Shown piece after piece: positions 35,578 through 44,289 of a DNA stretch of 64,000 nucleotides. Numbering within the stretch: position 1 is the stretch's first letter; each line of letters starts with the position of its first letter. This DNA comes from Bacillota bacterium (GTDB lineage: Bacteria; Bacillota; Clostridia; Lachnospirales; Lachnospiraceae). The stretch covers positions 1-64,000 of the forward strand of contig JAEYOQ010000049.1 of NCBI GenBank assembly GCA_023411555.1, written 5' to 3'. Under the pieces are notes generated by a model, which saw only the letters and a list, made by a program, of their open reading frames with translations, was not told the origin of the DNA and did not search any database. A program made the position numbers and the translations under genes.

Positions 35578-36680
35578 GCGAACCCATGATTCGTTTAGAA
35601 AATGTAGGTAAATCATATGACGGAGGAAAGACATACGCTGTGCGCGATGTCAACCTTACGATTGAAAAAGGAGATTTTGTCGCGCTGCTCGGCCCCTCTG
35701 GCTGCGGCAAGAGCACAATACTGATGATGCTCTGCGGTCTCTATCGTCCAAGCGAGGGTAGTATCTTTTTTAACGGTCGTTATGTGAATAACGTCATGCC
35801 AAAGGATCGTAACATCGGTATGGTTTTCCAGAGCTACGCTCTCTACCCAAATCTGAGCGTTTATGAAAATATTGCTTTTCCGTTGAAGCAGATGAAGACA
35901 TTAAAGAAGAAGGAGATTGAGGAACGAGTAAATGAGGTTGCCGAAATCGTTAAGATAACCCCTCTTTTGAAGCGTATGCCTTCACAGCTATCCGGCGGAC
36001 AGCAGCAGCGTGTCGCCATGTGCCGTGCTTTGGTTAAGAATACAGATATTCTATTGCTTGATGAGCCGATGTCGAATCTGGATGCGCGTCTAAAGCTGGA
36101 GATTCGTGATGAGATAAAGAAGCTTCAGGAGAAGCTTAATCTGACAGCCATCATCGTTACCCATGATCAGGAGGAAGCAATGGCAATGGCTTCGCACATT
36201 GTAGTAATTGATCAGGGTGCCATGCAGCAGTATGGAGATCCCAATATACTTTATAGCAGACCAGAAAATCTCTTTGTTGCATCCTTTATCGGTAATCCAC
36301 CGATGAACTTCATCGATGGTAAACTTGAGAAGAAAGCAGGTAGCTACCTCTGTAGAACGTCCGGAGGCACGATTGAGTTACCTGAAACCTTAATTGATCC
36401 TTCGCAATTGAAGGGAGATCAGATTGTCTTGGGTGTTCGTCCACACAATTTCGACTTAGTAGAGACCAAAGACAATGCTATTCAGCTTAAGACGGATTAT
36501 ATTGAACATCTAGGCAAGGAGAATCTGTATCGATGCTTCACGGAGGATACCAGTATTCGTGTCATTACGCCGGTTGAAGTCAACCGACCCGTCGATAAAC
36601 CATTGTTCGTGCGACCGCGCCTGGAAGCTATCACAGTATTTGATAAAGGTTCTCGTAATAATATTACAGTTTATAATTAA
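35574..36680 (+). CDS. ABC transporter ATPase, MalK/UgpC/MsmX type
   Basis: A 368-residue sugar-transport ATPase. Walker A is GPSGCGKST near residue 42, the signature is LSGGQQQR near 138, Walker B is DILLLDEPMSNLD near 160 and the switch histidine is in VTHDQEEA near 196. The C-terminal 130 residues form the MalK-type regulatory OB fold. Most sugar importers of this class in Firmicutes share one stand-alone MsmX ATPase, so a dedicated one here is notable. It overlaps the permease gene by four bases, so synthesis is coupled. Confidence 0.95.
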   Translation: MSEPMIRLENVGKSYDGGKTYAVRDVNLTIEKGDFVALLGPSGCGKSTILMMLCGLYRPSEGSIFFNGRYVNNVMPKDRNIGMVFQSYALYPNLSVYENIAFPLKQMKTLKKKEIEERVNEVAEIVKITPLLKRMPSQLSGGQQQRVAMCRALVKNTDILLLDEPMSNLDARLKLEIRDEIKKLQEKLNLTAIIVTHDQEEAMAMASHIVVIDQGAMQQYGDPNILYSRPENLFVASFIGNPPMNFIDGKLEKKAGSYLCRTSGGTIELPETLIDPSQLKGDQIVLGVRPHNFDLVETKDNAIQLKTDYIEHLGKENLYRCFTEDTSIRVITPVEVNRPVDKPLFVRPRLEAITVFDKGSRNNITVYN

Positions 36681-36763
36681 AAGATCTATATAATAGGTTC
36701 GGTTACTGTCATGACCTACTTTCGAAGTGGCTTGAACAATTTATTGATTTAGGAGGAGAAGAT

Positions 36764-37624
36764 ATGCAATTTCTAGGAACCGCTGCAGCGGATGCCATCC
36801 CTGGTCCACTTTGTTCCTGCAAGCTCTGCGAAGAGGCCAGACAGAATCCGGAGCACATGCGTTTGCGTAGCATGTTTCTATTGGATGAAAAGAATTTAAT
36901 CGATTGCGGCCCTGATTTCGTTGCTGCCAGTATGAAGCATGGCTTAAATCTTTCAAAGCTTGAGAATATTTTTATTACACATACACATGAAGATCATTTC
37001 TGCCCATCAAACGCTGGAATGTTGCTTATGTCCAAAACGCGCCCTGATGTCCCTGTTGATATTTATCTTTCCGAAGGGGCCTATGAGATGACGGTGGCTA
37101 TGCGAGAAGCATTGGGAATGAAATACGGTTATTTGGATGCCGCAATCGCTTTTGATAAGGGATTAATACGCCTACATCCGGTTCAAACGGGCATTCCGTT
37201 TGAAGCCGGTGGGTATAAAATTATAGCTGTGGATACGATGCATCGTATCTCAAAGCAGGAGACAGGAATTAATTATCTGTTTGAGAAGAATGGCCGCAAG
37301 CTCCTATATGCTTGCGATACCGGCTTTTATCCTGATAAAACTTTGTGTACTCTGGCTGGAAGAAAAGTAGATAGTCTTGTCCTTGAGACGACTTGGGGAT
37401 CTCTTACGGATCGATCCTCAGATTCACATTTGAATTGTGAAGCCTTTGTAAAGATGCTGGATATACTGCTGGAGGAAGCTATTATCCATAAGGATACACA
37501 TATTTTTGCCACGCATATCAACCACAAGCACGATTTCACGCATGATGATATGCAGGCTTGGTTTGATACGCATGCAAAGCTACCGGTAACGGTCGCTTAT
37601 GACGGTTTAAAGATAGACGAATAG
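36764..37624 (+). CDS. Metallo-beta-lactamase-fold hydrolase, PhnP-like
   Basis: A 286-residue enzyme of the metallo-beta-lactamase fold. The N-terminal LGTAAADA segment, the cysteine cluster CSCKLC near residue 22, and the metal-binding THTHEDHF near 70 match the PhnP branch of phosphoribosyl-1,2-cyclic-phosphate phosphodiesterases; a further CDTGFYP near 187 and late histidines complete the two-metal site. It follows the ABC operon by 83 bases and precedes the beta-glucuronidase by 27, so it is co-transcribed. It may open a cyclic phosphate or hydrolyse a modified sugar; the substrate is unknown. Confidence 0.8.
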   Translation: MQFLGTAAADAIPGPLCSCKLCEEARQNPEHMRLRSMFLLDEKNLIDCGPDFVAASMKHGLNLSKLENIFITHTHEDHFCPSNAGMLLMSKTRPDVPVDIYLSEGAYEMTVAMREALGMKYGYLDAAIAFDKGLIRLHPVQTGIPFEAGGYKIIAVDTMHRISKQETGINYLFEKNGRKLLYACDTGFYPDKTLCTLAGRKVDSLVLETTWGSLTDRSSDSHLNCEAFVKMLDILLEEAIIHKDTHIFATHINHKHDFTHDDMQAWFDTHAKLPVTVAYDGLKIDE

Positions 37625-37651
37625 AGTAAAGAATAATTGAAGGAGAAAAGT

Positions 37652-39421
37652 ATGTTATATCCAGATAATACTAGAACTCGAACGAAGGTTTCTCTCGATG
37701 GTATCTGGTCGTTTGCCTTGATTGGTTCTGATGAAACTTATAATCCGAAAAACACTCTTTTAGGAGGACGGCAGATACCTGTTCCAAGTGCATATAACGA
37801 CATATATGAGGGGCGTGAAATCAGAGATCACGTGGGAAGTGTCGTCTATGAGCGATATTTTGATGTTTCTCAGGCCTTGTGTGAGGGGCGTTTGTTATTA
37901 CACTTTGGCAGTGTTACACACACAGCAGAAGTGTGGCTCAATGGTGAGTTACTGGGCCAGCATAAAGGTGGTTTTCTTCCATTCTTTTTCGATGTAACTG
38001 AAAAAGTGAAACCCTACGCAAATCGGTTGACGGTACTTGTCGACAATATTGTTGATCACAGCACTCTTCCTTGTGGAACCGTGGAGGAACGTATCTATCC
38101 CGGAATGGAGAAGCTGAAGTTGAATTTCCCTAATTTCGATTATTTCAACTACAGTGGAATTATGCGACCTGTTCAGCTTTACGCTGTGCCGAAAACCTAT
38201 CTGAACGGTATATCCATCAACGGTTTACCGGATGGGACCTTTACATATAAGGTGAAAGCAACCGGTGCGGGAAGCTTCGAGGTTAAGGTCATGGAGGATG
38301 AGACGGTTATATGGTCTGGAGATGGTGCTATAGGCAGTGGAGCTATCAAGGGCATTACACCTTGGTCACCCAAAACACCTAAGCTATATCGACTACATAT
38401 CTGTCTTCATGGTGATGATGGTAGTACCGATGAATACAGTGAAGGGTTCGGTTTCCGTGAAGTAAGTGTACATGACGGTGGACTATACCTGAACGGTGAG
38501 CGACTATATCTAAAAGGCTTCGGAAAGCACGAGGATACACCCGTATTGGGGCGAGGCATTTCAGAAGCATACAACGTAAAAGACTTAGCATTAATGCAAT
38601 GGATGGGAAGCAATTCCTTCCGAACCAGTCATTATCCTTACAGTGAAGAGATGATGCGACTCTGCGATCAGATGGGTATTCTGGTAATTGATGAAACACC
38701 AGCAGTAGGTATGCATACGACATTCACAGCAACGGGCATGAAGATCGATGTAGCATCACCGACATGGACTACACTGCAAACACAGCAACACCATCGGGAT
38801 GTTCTTCGGGATTTGATCGAACGAGATCAAAACCATCCTTGTGTTATTATGTGGAGTGTTGCCAACGAGCCTGCCAGTGAGGAAAAGGGCGCTTATGATT
38901 ATTTTGCTCCCTTGTTTTCCTTGGTACGTGAACTCGATCCTCAGCATCGTCCCGTTACCTTTGTTACACATAGCGAGGCTACTGTGGAGACCTGTGAAGT
39001 AGCGCCCTTATGCGACGTGTTGATGCTTAACCGTTATTATGGTTGGTATAGTGAGGAGGGAAATCTTCCAGCAGCACGTGCTATCTTATCGGACGAATTG
39101 GATCGTTACCATGCTCGTTATCCGGAAAAGCCAATCATGCTTGGTGAGTTTGGGGCGGATGCTGTCGCCGGCTTGCATGATTCAACCTCATTGATGTTCT
39201 CTGAAGAATTCCAGCGCGATATACTGAAGACCTATTGCGATGTATTAGATGAAAAGCCCTATATCTGTGGCGAACACGTTTGGAACTTTGCTGACTTTGC
39301 TACGGCAGAATCCGTCAAACGAGTACAGGGAAATAAGAAGGGTGTGTTTACACGAGATCGTAAGCCCAAAATGGCAGCGTGGTATTTGAAAGAACGTTGG
39401 AGTAAGTTCGAAAAAAGATAA
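37652..39421 (+). CDS. uidA: Beta-glucuronidase (glycoside hydrolase family 2)
   Basis: A 589-residue GH2 enzyme without signal peptide, acting in the cytoplasm. Order: sugar-binding domain, immunoglobulin-like domain (about 180-275) and the catalytic barrel. The acid/base glutamate is Glu406 (SVANEPASE) and the nucleophile Glu499 (LGEFGAD). The NRYYGWY segment and the N-x-K motif, Asn561 and Lys563 in QGNKKGVF, which contacts the carboxylate of glucuronic acid, distinguish it from beta-galactosidases. The ATG at 37652 follows AAGGAG; an in-frame TTG lies 15 bases upstream. It belongs with the ABC transporter and the PhnP-like hydrolase. Confidence 0.94.
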   Translation: MLYPDNTRTRTKVSLDGIWSFALIGSDETYNPKNTLLGGRQIPVPSAYNDIYEGREIRDHVGSVVYERYFDVSQALCEGRLLLHFGSVTHTAEVWLNGELLGQHKGGFLPFFFDVTEKVKPYANRLTVLVDNIVDHSTLPCGTVEERIYPGMEKLKLNFPNFDYFNYSGIMRPVQLYAVPKTYLNGISINGLPDGTFTYKVKATGAGSFEVKVMEDETVIWSGDGAIGSGAIKGITPWSPKTPKLYRLHICLHGDDGSTDEYSEGFGFREVSVHDGGLYLNGERLYLKGFGKHEDTPVLGRGISEAYNVKDLALMQWMGSNSFRTSHYPYSEEMMRLCDQMGILVIDETPAVGMHTTFTATGMKIDVASPTWTTLQTQQHHRDVLRDLIERDQNHPCVIMWSVANEPASEEKGAYDYFAPLFSLVRELDPQHRPVTFVTHSEATVETCEVAPLCDVLMLNRYYGWYSEEGNLPAARAILSDELDRYHARYPEKPIMLGEFGADAVAGLHDSTSLMFSEEFQRDILKTYCDVLDEKPYICGEHVWNFADFATAESVKRVQGNKKGVFTRDRKPKMAAWYLKERWSKFEKR

Positions 39422-39456
39422 CCATTGAGCCTTTCTGAAGAATATAGGAGGTTGAC

Positions 39457-40251
39457 ATGAAGAACAAGGTTATTGTAGCACTGGTGGATGGTATGCGTCC
39501 CGATGGTATGGCGGCTTGCGGACATCCGTTCTTTGAACGCTTAAAGCAAGAGAGCACTTACTGTCCTACAGCGCAAACCATTACGAGGCCTATCACACTA
39601 CCCGCTCATATCTCATTGTTCACGGGAGTGGATCAGCTGCACCATGATAATTACGATAATGATTGGCATCCTTATCCTAAGCCTTATGAGGGTATCCTGG
39701 AAACGGTACACGATGCAGGCGGTAAGACGGCAATGCTAATTACTTGGGAACCGCTGCGCTTTTTAGGACGACCGGACAGTATTGATCGCTTGGATTTTCA
39801 GCGCGGAGACGTAAAGGATCGTCCTTATGAGGATGCGTTTTGCTTTGAACGTGATTGGGCAGAACGATCGGCAAAAATCATCCGTTCCAATACCTATGAC
39901 TTCGTTTTTTTCTATTTTGAGATGGCCGATGTGATTGGTCATAATGATGGTTGGATGAGCGATTCTTACCTTGAGGCGTTACGCTGCGCAGGAGATTGTC
40001 TTGAAATATTATATGACTCCTTGCAGCCTGATCAACAGATGATAGTGCTTGCTGATCATGGCGGCTTTGATAAAAAGCATAACGATCCAAGCATTCCACA
40101 GGTTATGACGATCCCAATCTTTTGTGTCGGCAGTATGTTCGAAAAGAATTGCGAGAAGGAAGGGTGGCATATACTGGATATTGCACCAACGGTTAGTAAG
40201 ATCTTACAGATAGAATCGCAACCCCATTATCAGGGAAAGGTACTTTTATAG
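39457..40251 (+). CDS. Alkaline-phosphatase-superfamily phosphodiesterase/phosphatase
   Basis: A 264-residue cytoplasmic metal-dependent hydrolase of the nucleotide pyrophosphatase/phosphodiesterase or phosphoglycerate-mutase-like group. Metal and nucleophile positions are visible: VDGMRPD near residue 10, ITLPAHISLFTG (nucleophile threonine) near 50, VIGHNDG near 162 and LADHGGFDKKH near 205, giving a two-metal site. AGGAGG is at the ATG. It lies 35 bases after the beta-glucuronidase, in the same transcript. A natural substrate cannot be told; phosphorylated glucuronides or phosphodiester-linked sugars are possible given the neighbours. Confidence 0.82.
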   Translation: MKNKVIVALVDGMRPDGMAACGHPFFERLKQESTYCPTAQTITRPITLPAHISLFTGVDQLHHDNYDNDWHPYPKPYEGILETVHDAGGKTAMLITWEPLRFLGRPDSIDRLDFQRGDVKDRPYEDAFCFERDWAERSAKIIRSNTYDFVFFYFEMADVIGHNDGWMSDSYLEALRCAGDCLEILYDSLQPDQQMIVLADHGGFDKKHNDPSIPQVMTIPIFCVGSMFEKNCEKEGWHILDIAPTVSKILQIESQPHYQGKVLL

Positions 40252-40344
40252 GAACAGGATTAGATGGAATTCGAACCAAATGGTTCGGATTTCATCGCAA
40301 TATACCTTGATAAGCTAGTGAAGGAGCAAAAGAAAAGGAGAGTA

Positions 40345-40454
40345 GGAGCTGTTGGATAAATGGCATACAAAGCAGTAAGATGTCAGGCAACCTGTGTGTG
40401 TGGGATACATGTTGTACGTTCCTGTATAGATATCCTACATTATGCAACAGCTCC
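40345..40454. repeat. Palindromic repeat element, copy B (half element)
   Basis: Outer arms GGAGCTGTTG (40345-40354) and CAACAGCTCC (40445-40454) are perfect complements. The interior matches only one arm of copies A and C (for instance AAGATGTCAGGCAA-CTGTGTGTG and TACATGTTGT-CGTTCCTGTA). It sits between AAAAGGAG (40333-40340) and the next gene's ATG at 40466, so it has separated the gene from its apparent ribosome site. Confidence 0.7.
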
Positions 40455-40465
40455 ACAGAAATAAT

Positions 40466-41248
40466 ATGAAGCTAAAACGAAGTGCCTGTATAGAGGCAAT
40501 GTATGGGGAGTACCCTTTTTTAGAGCGTTTTCAAGCAGCAAAAAGGGATGGCTTTGATTATGTTGAGTTTTGGGAATGGAGAAATAAAGATCTGGATGCT
40601 GTAAAAAAAGCAGCCCAGGAGGCGAATATCGGTATCAGTGGGTTCAATGGCGATGCGGATTACTCCCTCATTGATCCAGCGCAGAAAGAACAGTATTTAG
40701 AAGACCTGCGTCGATCCGTAGAAGCAGCAAAGTATGTCGGTGCACATTCTGTTACAATTCACTCCAATGCATTGGGAGATGGGGGCTTGGTGATTCACGA
40801 TTATAGGGAATTGTCCGACACAGTGAAGCTGTGCTCTATGTATGGTACCTTGTTGGAATGTGCCAAGATTGCAGAAGAGAGCGGCATTCTTATGAATTTA
40901 GAACCGTTGAATATTAAAACTGATCATGTGGGTAACTATTTAGTACATACACAGATGGCAGCAGAAATGACCCGACTAATCGCATCACCTAAGCTAAAGG
41001 TGTTATATGATGTATATCATATGCAGCTAAATGAGGGTAGTATCTGCGATAAGATCTGTACTTATATTGATCAAATCGGTCATGTTCACGTAGCGGATGC
41101 ACCAGGACGTCATGAACCCGGAACAGGGGAAATCAATTATCCTAACGTATACGCCTGCTTAGAGCAGAAGGGATATACTGGGATTGTGGGTTATGAGCTC
41201 TTCCCGTTAACAACGACCGAAGCTGCTGTTAAGGCGATTTTTGCATAG
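40466..41248 (+). CDS. Sugar-phosphate isomerase/epimerase, hydroxypyruvate-isomerase-like
   Basis: A 260-residue xylose-isomerase-like TIM barrel. Metal-binding pieces are MNLEPLNI near residue 150, LYDVYHMQ near 185, HVADAPGRHEPGTGEINY near 215 and YELFP near 248, which match hydroxypyruvate isomerase (Hyi), the enzyme of glyoxylate/hydroxypyruvate metabolism, and its many relatives acting on keto sugars. The ATG at 40466 is preferred: the ATG at 40442 lies inside the repeat copy B. There is no Shine-Dalgarno sequence close to it; the nearest is on the other side of the repeat. Last gene of the glucuronide block. Confidence 0.85.
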   Translation: MKLKRSACIEAMYGEYPFLERFQAAKRDGFDYVEFWEWRNKDLDAVKKAAQEANIGISGFNGDADYSLIDPAQKEQYLEDLRRSVEAAKYVGAHSVTIHSNALGDGGLVIHDYRELSDTVKLCSMYGTLLECAKIAEESGILMNLEPLNIKTDHVGNYLVHTQMAAEMTRLIASPKLKVLYDVYHMQLNEGSICDKICTYIDQIGHVHVADAPGRHEPGTGEINYPNVYACLEQKGYTGIVGYELFPLTTTEAAVKAIFA

Positions 41249-41285
41249 CAGATTAGTATGTAATAAAAATACGCAAGATAAATTA

Positions 41286-41337
41286 AGATATTAACGTGAG
41301 TGATACCATAAGGTATCAGCGTTAATATCTTTTTCTT
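41286..41337 (+). terminator. Terminator at the end of the glucuronide block
   Basis: AGATATTAACG (41286-41296) pairs with CGTTAATATCT (41320-41330), with an inner GATACC/GGTATC stem, followed by TTTTCTTT. Confidence 0.85.
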
Positions 41338-41513
41338 TGTTGTGAAATATGAAGCCATGAAGTATCCTATTATAAGTCCACTAAAAGAATAAGGAACTTG
41401 AGAAGTATGTTATAATAAATGCATAGTGATCAAAATGCAACGGGGCTTGTATGGTGCGAAAAACATCCACATACCAAGTTTGCTTGTAAGTATGAAATCG
41501 GAGGAGATGTAAA

Positions 41514-42095
41514 ATGACGATATTCGATAGGATTAAACAAGAGATTATGGAGGACCCAGCCAACAAAGTCTTTACAGAAAAGGGAATTCCACCATTATTT
41601 AAGGCTTCTATGGATGCCCGTATTGCCATAGTTGGTCAGGCACCAGGACGTAAAGCAGAAGAAACCCGTTTATTTTGGAATGATTTAAGTGGTGACCGCT
41701 TGAGAGAATGGCTGGGAATATCCCGTGAGGAATTTTATCGTACCAATCGCATCGCTCATCTACCAATGGATTTCTACTATCCAGGTAAGGCCGCGAATGG
41801 TGATCTCCCACCTAGAAAAGGCTTTGCAGAAAAGTGGCATCCTCAACTACTTGCTGGAATGCCTAATATAGAAACCATTATTCTGATTGGAAACTATGCC
41901 CAGAGATACTATTTAAATAGGAGCTGTGAGAAAAACTTAACGGAAACAGTAAAGAGCTTTCAGAAATATTTGCCGGATTACTTCCCCTTGGTTCATCCTT
42001 CTCCTCTAAATCTTGGTTGGTTGAAAGGAAATCCATGGTTCGAAAGTGATGTTTTACCTGTCTTAAAAGAAATAGTGAGTAAGAACTTGGTTTGA
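41514..42095 (+). CDS. Uracil-DNA-glycosylase-family protein
   Basis: A 193-residue protein of the UDG superfamily. The N-terminal AIVGQAPGRKAEE is motif 1 (glycine-rich, GQxPG) and the C-terminal LVHPSPLN near residue 163 is motif 2; ILIGNYAQ is the strand before it. This is the layout of the small UDG-like DNA base-excision proteins; the polar residue that would activate water in classical UDG is not evident, so the base recognised is unknown. GAGGAG eight bases upstream sets the start. Monocistronic, with its own terminator. Confidence 0.85.
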   Translation: MTIFDRIKQEIMEDPANKVFTEKGIPPLFKASMDARIAIVGQAPGRKAEETRLFWNDLSGDRLREWLGISREEFYRTNRIAHLPMDFYYPGKAANGDLPPRKGFAEKWHPQLLAGMPNIETIILIGNYAQRYYLNRSCEKNLTETVKSFQKYLPDYFPLVHPSPLNLGWLKGNPWFESDVLPVLKEIVSKNLV

Positions 42096-42206
42096 CATAT
42101 AGATGTTCCGATTGGCTAATACCGGTTCTAGCTTGGTTTTGATAAAATTTACTTGTTGCATTGGCATGTTTTTTATTATGAGATTGCCTGTAAAAGTATA
42201 TGAAAT

Positions 42207-42238
42207 CCTTACTTCCATAATAGGGGGTAAGGTTTTTT
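42207..42238 (+). terminator. Terminator of the UDG-family gene
   Basis: CCTTACTTCC (42207-42216) pairs with GGGGGTAAGG (42223-42232) using two G-T pairs, then six T. Confidence 0.85.
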
Positions 42239-42316
42239 GAATATTGGATGGAAAAAATACATATTTATGATGAAAGATTTGCTTCAAAAGAAAGTATAGT
42301 ATAGTTTGATATTAAC

Positions 42317-42365
42317 TTGACGAAAAACGACATTTTATTTAATATATATATACTGCATATGCAGT
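42317..42365 (+). promoter_or_regulatory. Promoter and BlaI-type operator of the second BlaI gene
   Basis: TTGACG (42317-42322), 17 bases, TAATAT (42340-42345), then the perfect palindrome ACTGCATATGCAGT (42352-42365) at about the transcription start. The palindrome shares its core with the sites before the first BlaI gene. Confidence 0.75.
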
Positions 42366-42383
42366 GAAAAGGAGTGAAAAAGA

Positions 42384-42770
42384 ATGTCTCGATTACCAGA
42401 AACCGAGTTGGATATTATGCTAGCTTTATGGGAGGCCGAACAGGAGCCTGTCCCACGCATATATTTCAACCGCAAGCTAGCGCATAAGGGTTGGAGTATC
42501 AATGCCCTTAACTCCTTTTTATCACGTTTGGAGGATAAAGGCTTTGTGCAAAGTATACGAGAAGGAAAAAACAAATACTATAAGGCCGTAGTAGACAGGG
42601 AGACCTACTTATGTAGAGAAGGGAGGTATATTCTGCATAAGCTGTATCAAGGCTCCACTAAAAAATTTATACTATCGGTCACTGGGCAGCAAGGACTTGA
42701 CGATATGGAACTAGAAGAGCTGCGAAAGTACCTTGATGAGCTGAAGAAGAGGAATGAGTCAGCTCAATAA
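42384..42770 (+). CDS. BlaI/MecI-family repressor, second copy without a BlaR1 partner
   Basis: A 128-residue close paralogue of the repressor at 9706 (nearly the same winged helix: LPETELDIMLALWEAEQEP, then NALNSFLSRLEDKGFVQS). Unlike the first, no M56 peptidase gene follows; the next gene is an XRE regulator. Its operator has the same core, so it may bind the same sites and respond to the same protease in trans. GAAAAGGAGTGAAAAAG precedes the ATG. Its last 25 codons are copied in the tandem duplication downstream. Confidence 0.9.
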   Translation: MSRLPETELDIMLALWEAEQEPVPRIYFNRKLAHKGWSINALNSFLSRLEDKGFVQSIREGKNKYYKAVVDRETYLCREGRYILHKLYQGSTKKFILSVTGQQGLDDMELEELRKYLDELKKRNESAQ

Positions 42771-42814
42771 CCTGGTTTACCTGTTCATTATAAGTTCAAA
42801 CTGTTAAGACAATT

Positions 42815-42893
42815 AAGAAGGTATAGGGTAAAACAATCTGTAGATAATGCATCAGATATATCAGATTAATTTATTCCTTATCTTCTTTTCGTT
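42815..42893 (+). terminator. Imperfect hairpin after the second BlaI gene
   Basis: AAGAAGGTATAGG near 42815 and CCTTATCTTCTT near 42876 pair with a bulge and a long loop, followed by TTCGTTTG. The same structure is repeated in the duplicated unit (near 43658-43735). Termination is possible but weak. Confidence 0.4.
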
Positions 42894-43013
42894 TGTCCGA
42901 ATTGAAGAAATTGCGTTTATACATATAATTCCTTGATAATATCTTGACTATTTATTTATTGCAATAACCGGCCAAATAGCCATAAGACATGACCAAAAGG
43001 AGGCACCGAAGAT

Positions 43014-43370
43014 ATGAAATACTTTGATGCAGAACAAGTAAAGGAGATGGGCAAACGAATAAGAGAGGAAAGAATTAAATCTGGGTTAACTCAAAAATCA
43101 GTTGCTGATGAACTGGGAATAACCAGTGAGATGGTTATCAGGATTGAAAGAGGAAAAAGCGGATGTAAAACGGATCACCTATTTGTTCTGTGTCAATTAT
43201 TTCAGGTATCAGCGGATTATCTATTAATAGGAAGCAAGGAAGGAGGGGAAAATCTAACATCACATCATATCGATAATATCATAAATTCCCTACAGGGTTT
43301 AGATGATTTCGATCTAGATAGGATTTATAGAATGATACAATTGTTACTAGAGATGAAGACAGTACCATGA
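43014..43370 (+). CDS. XRE-family DNA-binding regulator, intact copy
   Basis: A 118-residue Cro/CI-type regulator. The helix-turn-helix is in MGKRIREERIKSGLTQKSVADELGITSEMVIRIERGKSG (about residues 10-50), followed by a tail of about 40 residues ending in a short helical segment with no known domain. AAAAGGAGG precedes the start. It lies after the BlaI gene in the first unit of the duplication; its own promoter is not obvious (a TTGATA/TTGACT stretch lies near 42930). Targets are unknown. Confidence 0.85.
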   Translation: MKYFDAEQVKEMGKRIREERIKSGLTQKSVADELGITSEMVIRIERGKSGCKTDHLFVLCQLFQVSADYLLIGSKEGGENLTSHHIDNIINSLQGLDDFDLDRIYRMIQLLLEMKTVP

Positions 43371-43492
43371 CCTCGAGTTTAATTCGAGGTCACTGTTGTA
43401 TAATTACGAATTTACTTCTATCACGATGGGATATATTTTCAGATATTATGTAGGTAGGATTTGTTTATTGTCGAATTAGGACAGACCATTTG

Positions 43493-43523
43493 GTTCCAGT
43501 TCTTATTAAAGTGGTCTTTTTTC
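43493..43523 (+). terminator. Terminator of the first XRE gene
   Basis: AGACCATTT (43493-43501) pairs with AAGTGGTCT (43509-43517) with one wobble, then TTTTTTCT. A shorter hairpin, TGACCTCGA/TTCGAGGTCA, overlaps the stop codon at 43368-43392. Confidence 0.7.
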
Positions 43524-43530
43524 TATAGTG

Positions 43531-43611
43531 CTTCAGGGACTTTATGATGCGGAACTAGAAGAGTTGTATGTACCTTGATGAGCCGAAGAAGAGGAATGAG
43601 TCTGATTAATA
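43531..43611 (+). pseudogene. Duplicated 3' end of the second BlaI gene
   Basis: GAACTAGAAGAG, a short changed stretch, then CCTTGATGAGC-GAAGAAGAGGAATGAGTC repeats the last codons of the BlaI gene at 42709-42770. A small indel breaks the frame (TATGTACC in place of CGAAAGTACC). It is only a fragment without start and marks the 5' edge of the duplicated unit. Confidence 0.7.
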
Positions 43612-43771
43612 ACCTGGCTTGCCTGTTCATTAAAGTTAAGACTATTATGATAACTAAGAAGGTATAGAGGGTAAAGCAATCTGTCGATAATGGATCAGAT
43701 TAGTTTATTCCTTGCCTTCTTTTCGTTTGTCTGAATTGGAGAAGACATAAACAAAAGGAGACACTGATGAT

Positions 43772-44126
43772 ATGAAATACTTTGATGCAGAACAAGTAAA
43801 GGCGATGGGGAATCGAATAAGAGAAGAAAGAATCAAATCTGGTTTAACTCAAAAATCAGTAGCTGATGAACTGGGAATTACCAGCGAGATGGTTATCAGG
43901 ATTGAAAGAGGAAAAAGCGGATGTAAAACGGATCACCTATTTGTTCTGTGTCAACTATTTCAGGTATCAGCTGATTATCTTTTAACAGGAAGAAAGGAAG
44001 GAGGGACAATCGTACATCACGGCATATGGATAACATCATAAATTCCCTACAGGGTTTAGATGAGTGCGATTTAGATAGGATTTATAGAATGATACAATTG
44101 ATACTAGAGACGAAGACAGTACCATG
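43772..44126 (+). pseudogene. XRE-family regulator, second copy with a frameshift
   Basis: The first about 75 residues are nearly the same as those of the intact XRE copy (helix-turn-helix kept), then one lost base near 44010-44030 shifts the frame and the protein ends at 44041 after unrelated residues (89 in all). The original tail (NSLQGLDECDLDRIYRMIQL) is still readable in another frame to 44126. It also lacks the promoter region of the first copy. It could still make a short DNA-binding protein, but I call it a decaying duplicate. Confidence 0.75.
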
Positions 44127-44240
44127 ACCTCGAATTTAATTCGGGGTCACTGTTGCATAATTTCGAATTTACTTCTATCACGATGGAATATATTTTCAGA
44201 TATTATGTAGTAAGGGTTTGTTTTTTTGTCGAAATAAGAC

Positions 44241-44289
44241 AGGCCATTTGATTCAAGTTCTTATTGAATTTAAGTGGTCTTTTTCTTTT
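44241..44289 (+). terminator. Terminator of the second XRE copy
   Basis: AGGCCATTTG and TAAGTGGTCT (ending 44280) pair as in unit 1, followed by TTTTCTTTT. Confidence 0.6.

Larger units (their letters stand above)
42700..43523. repeat. Tandem duplication, first unit
   Basis: Unit 1 runs from the 3' end of the second BlaI gene through the intact XRE regulator and its terminator. Unit 2 (43531-44290) repeats this order with many substitutions and deletions. The first-unit promoter interval (about 80 bases after CGTTTGTCCGAATTG) is missing from unit 2. Confidence 0.75.
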
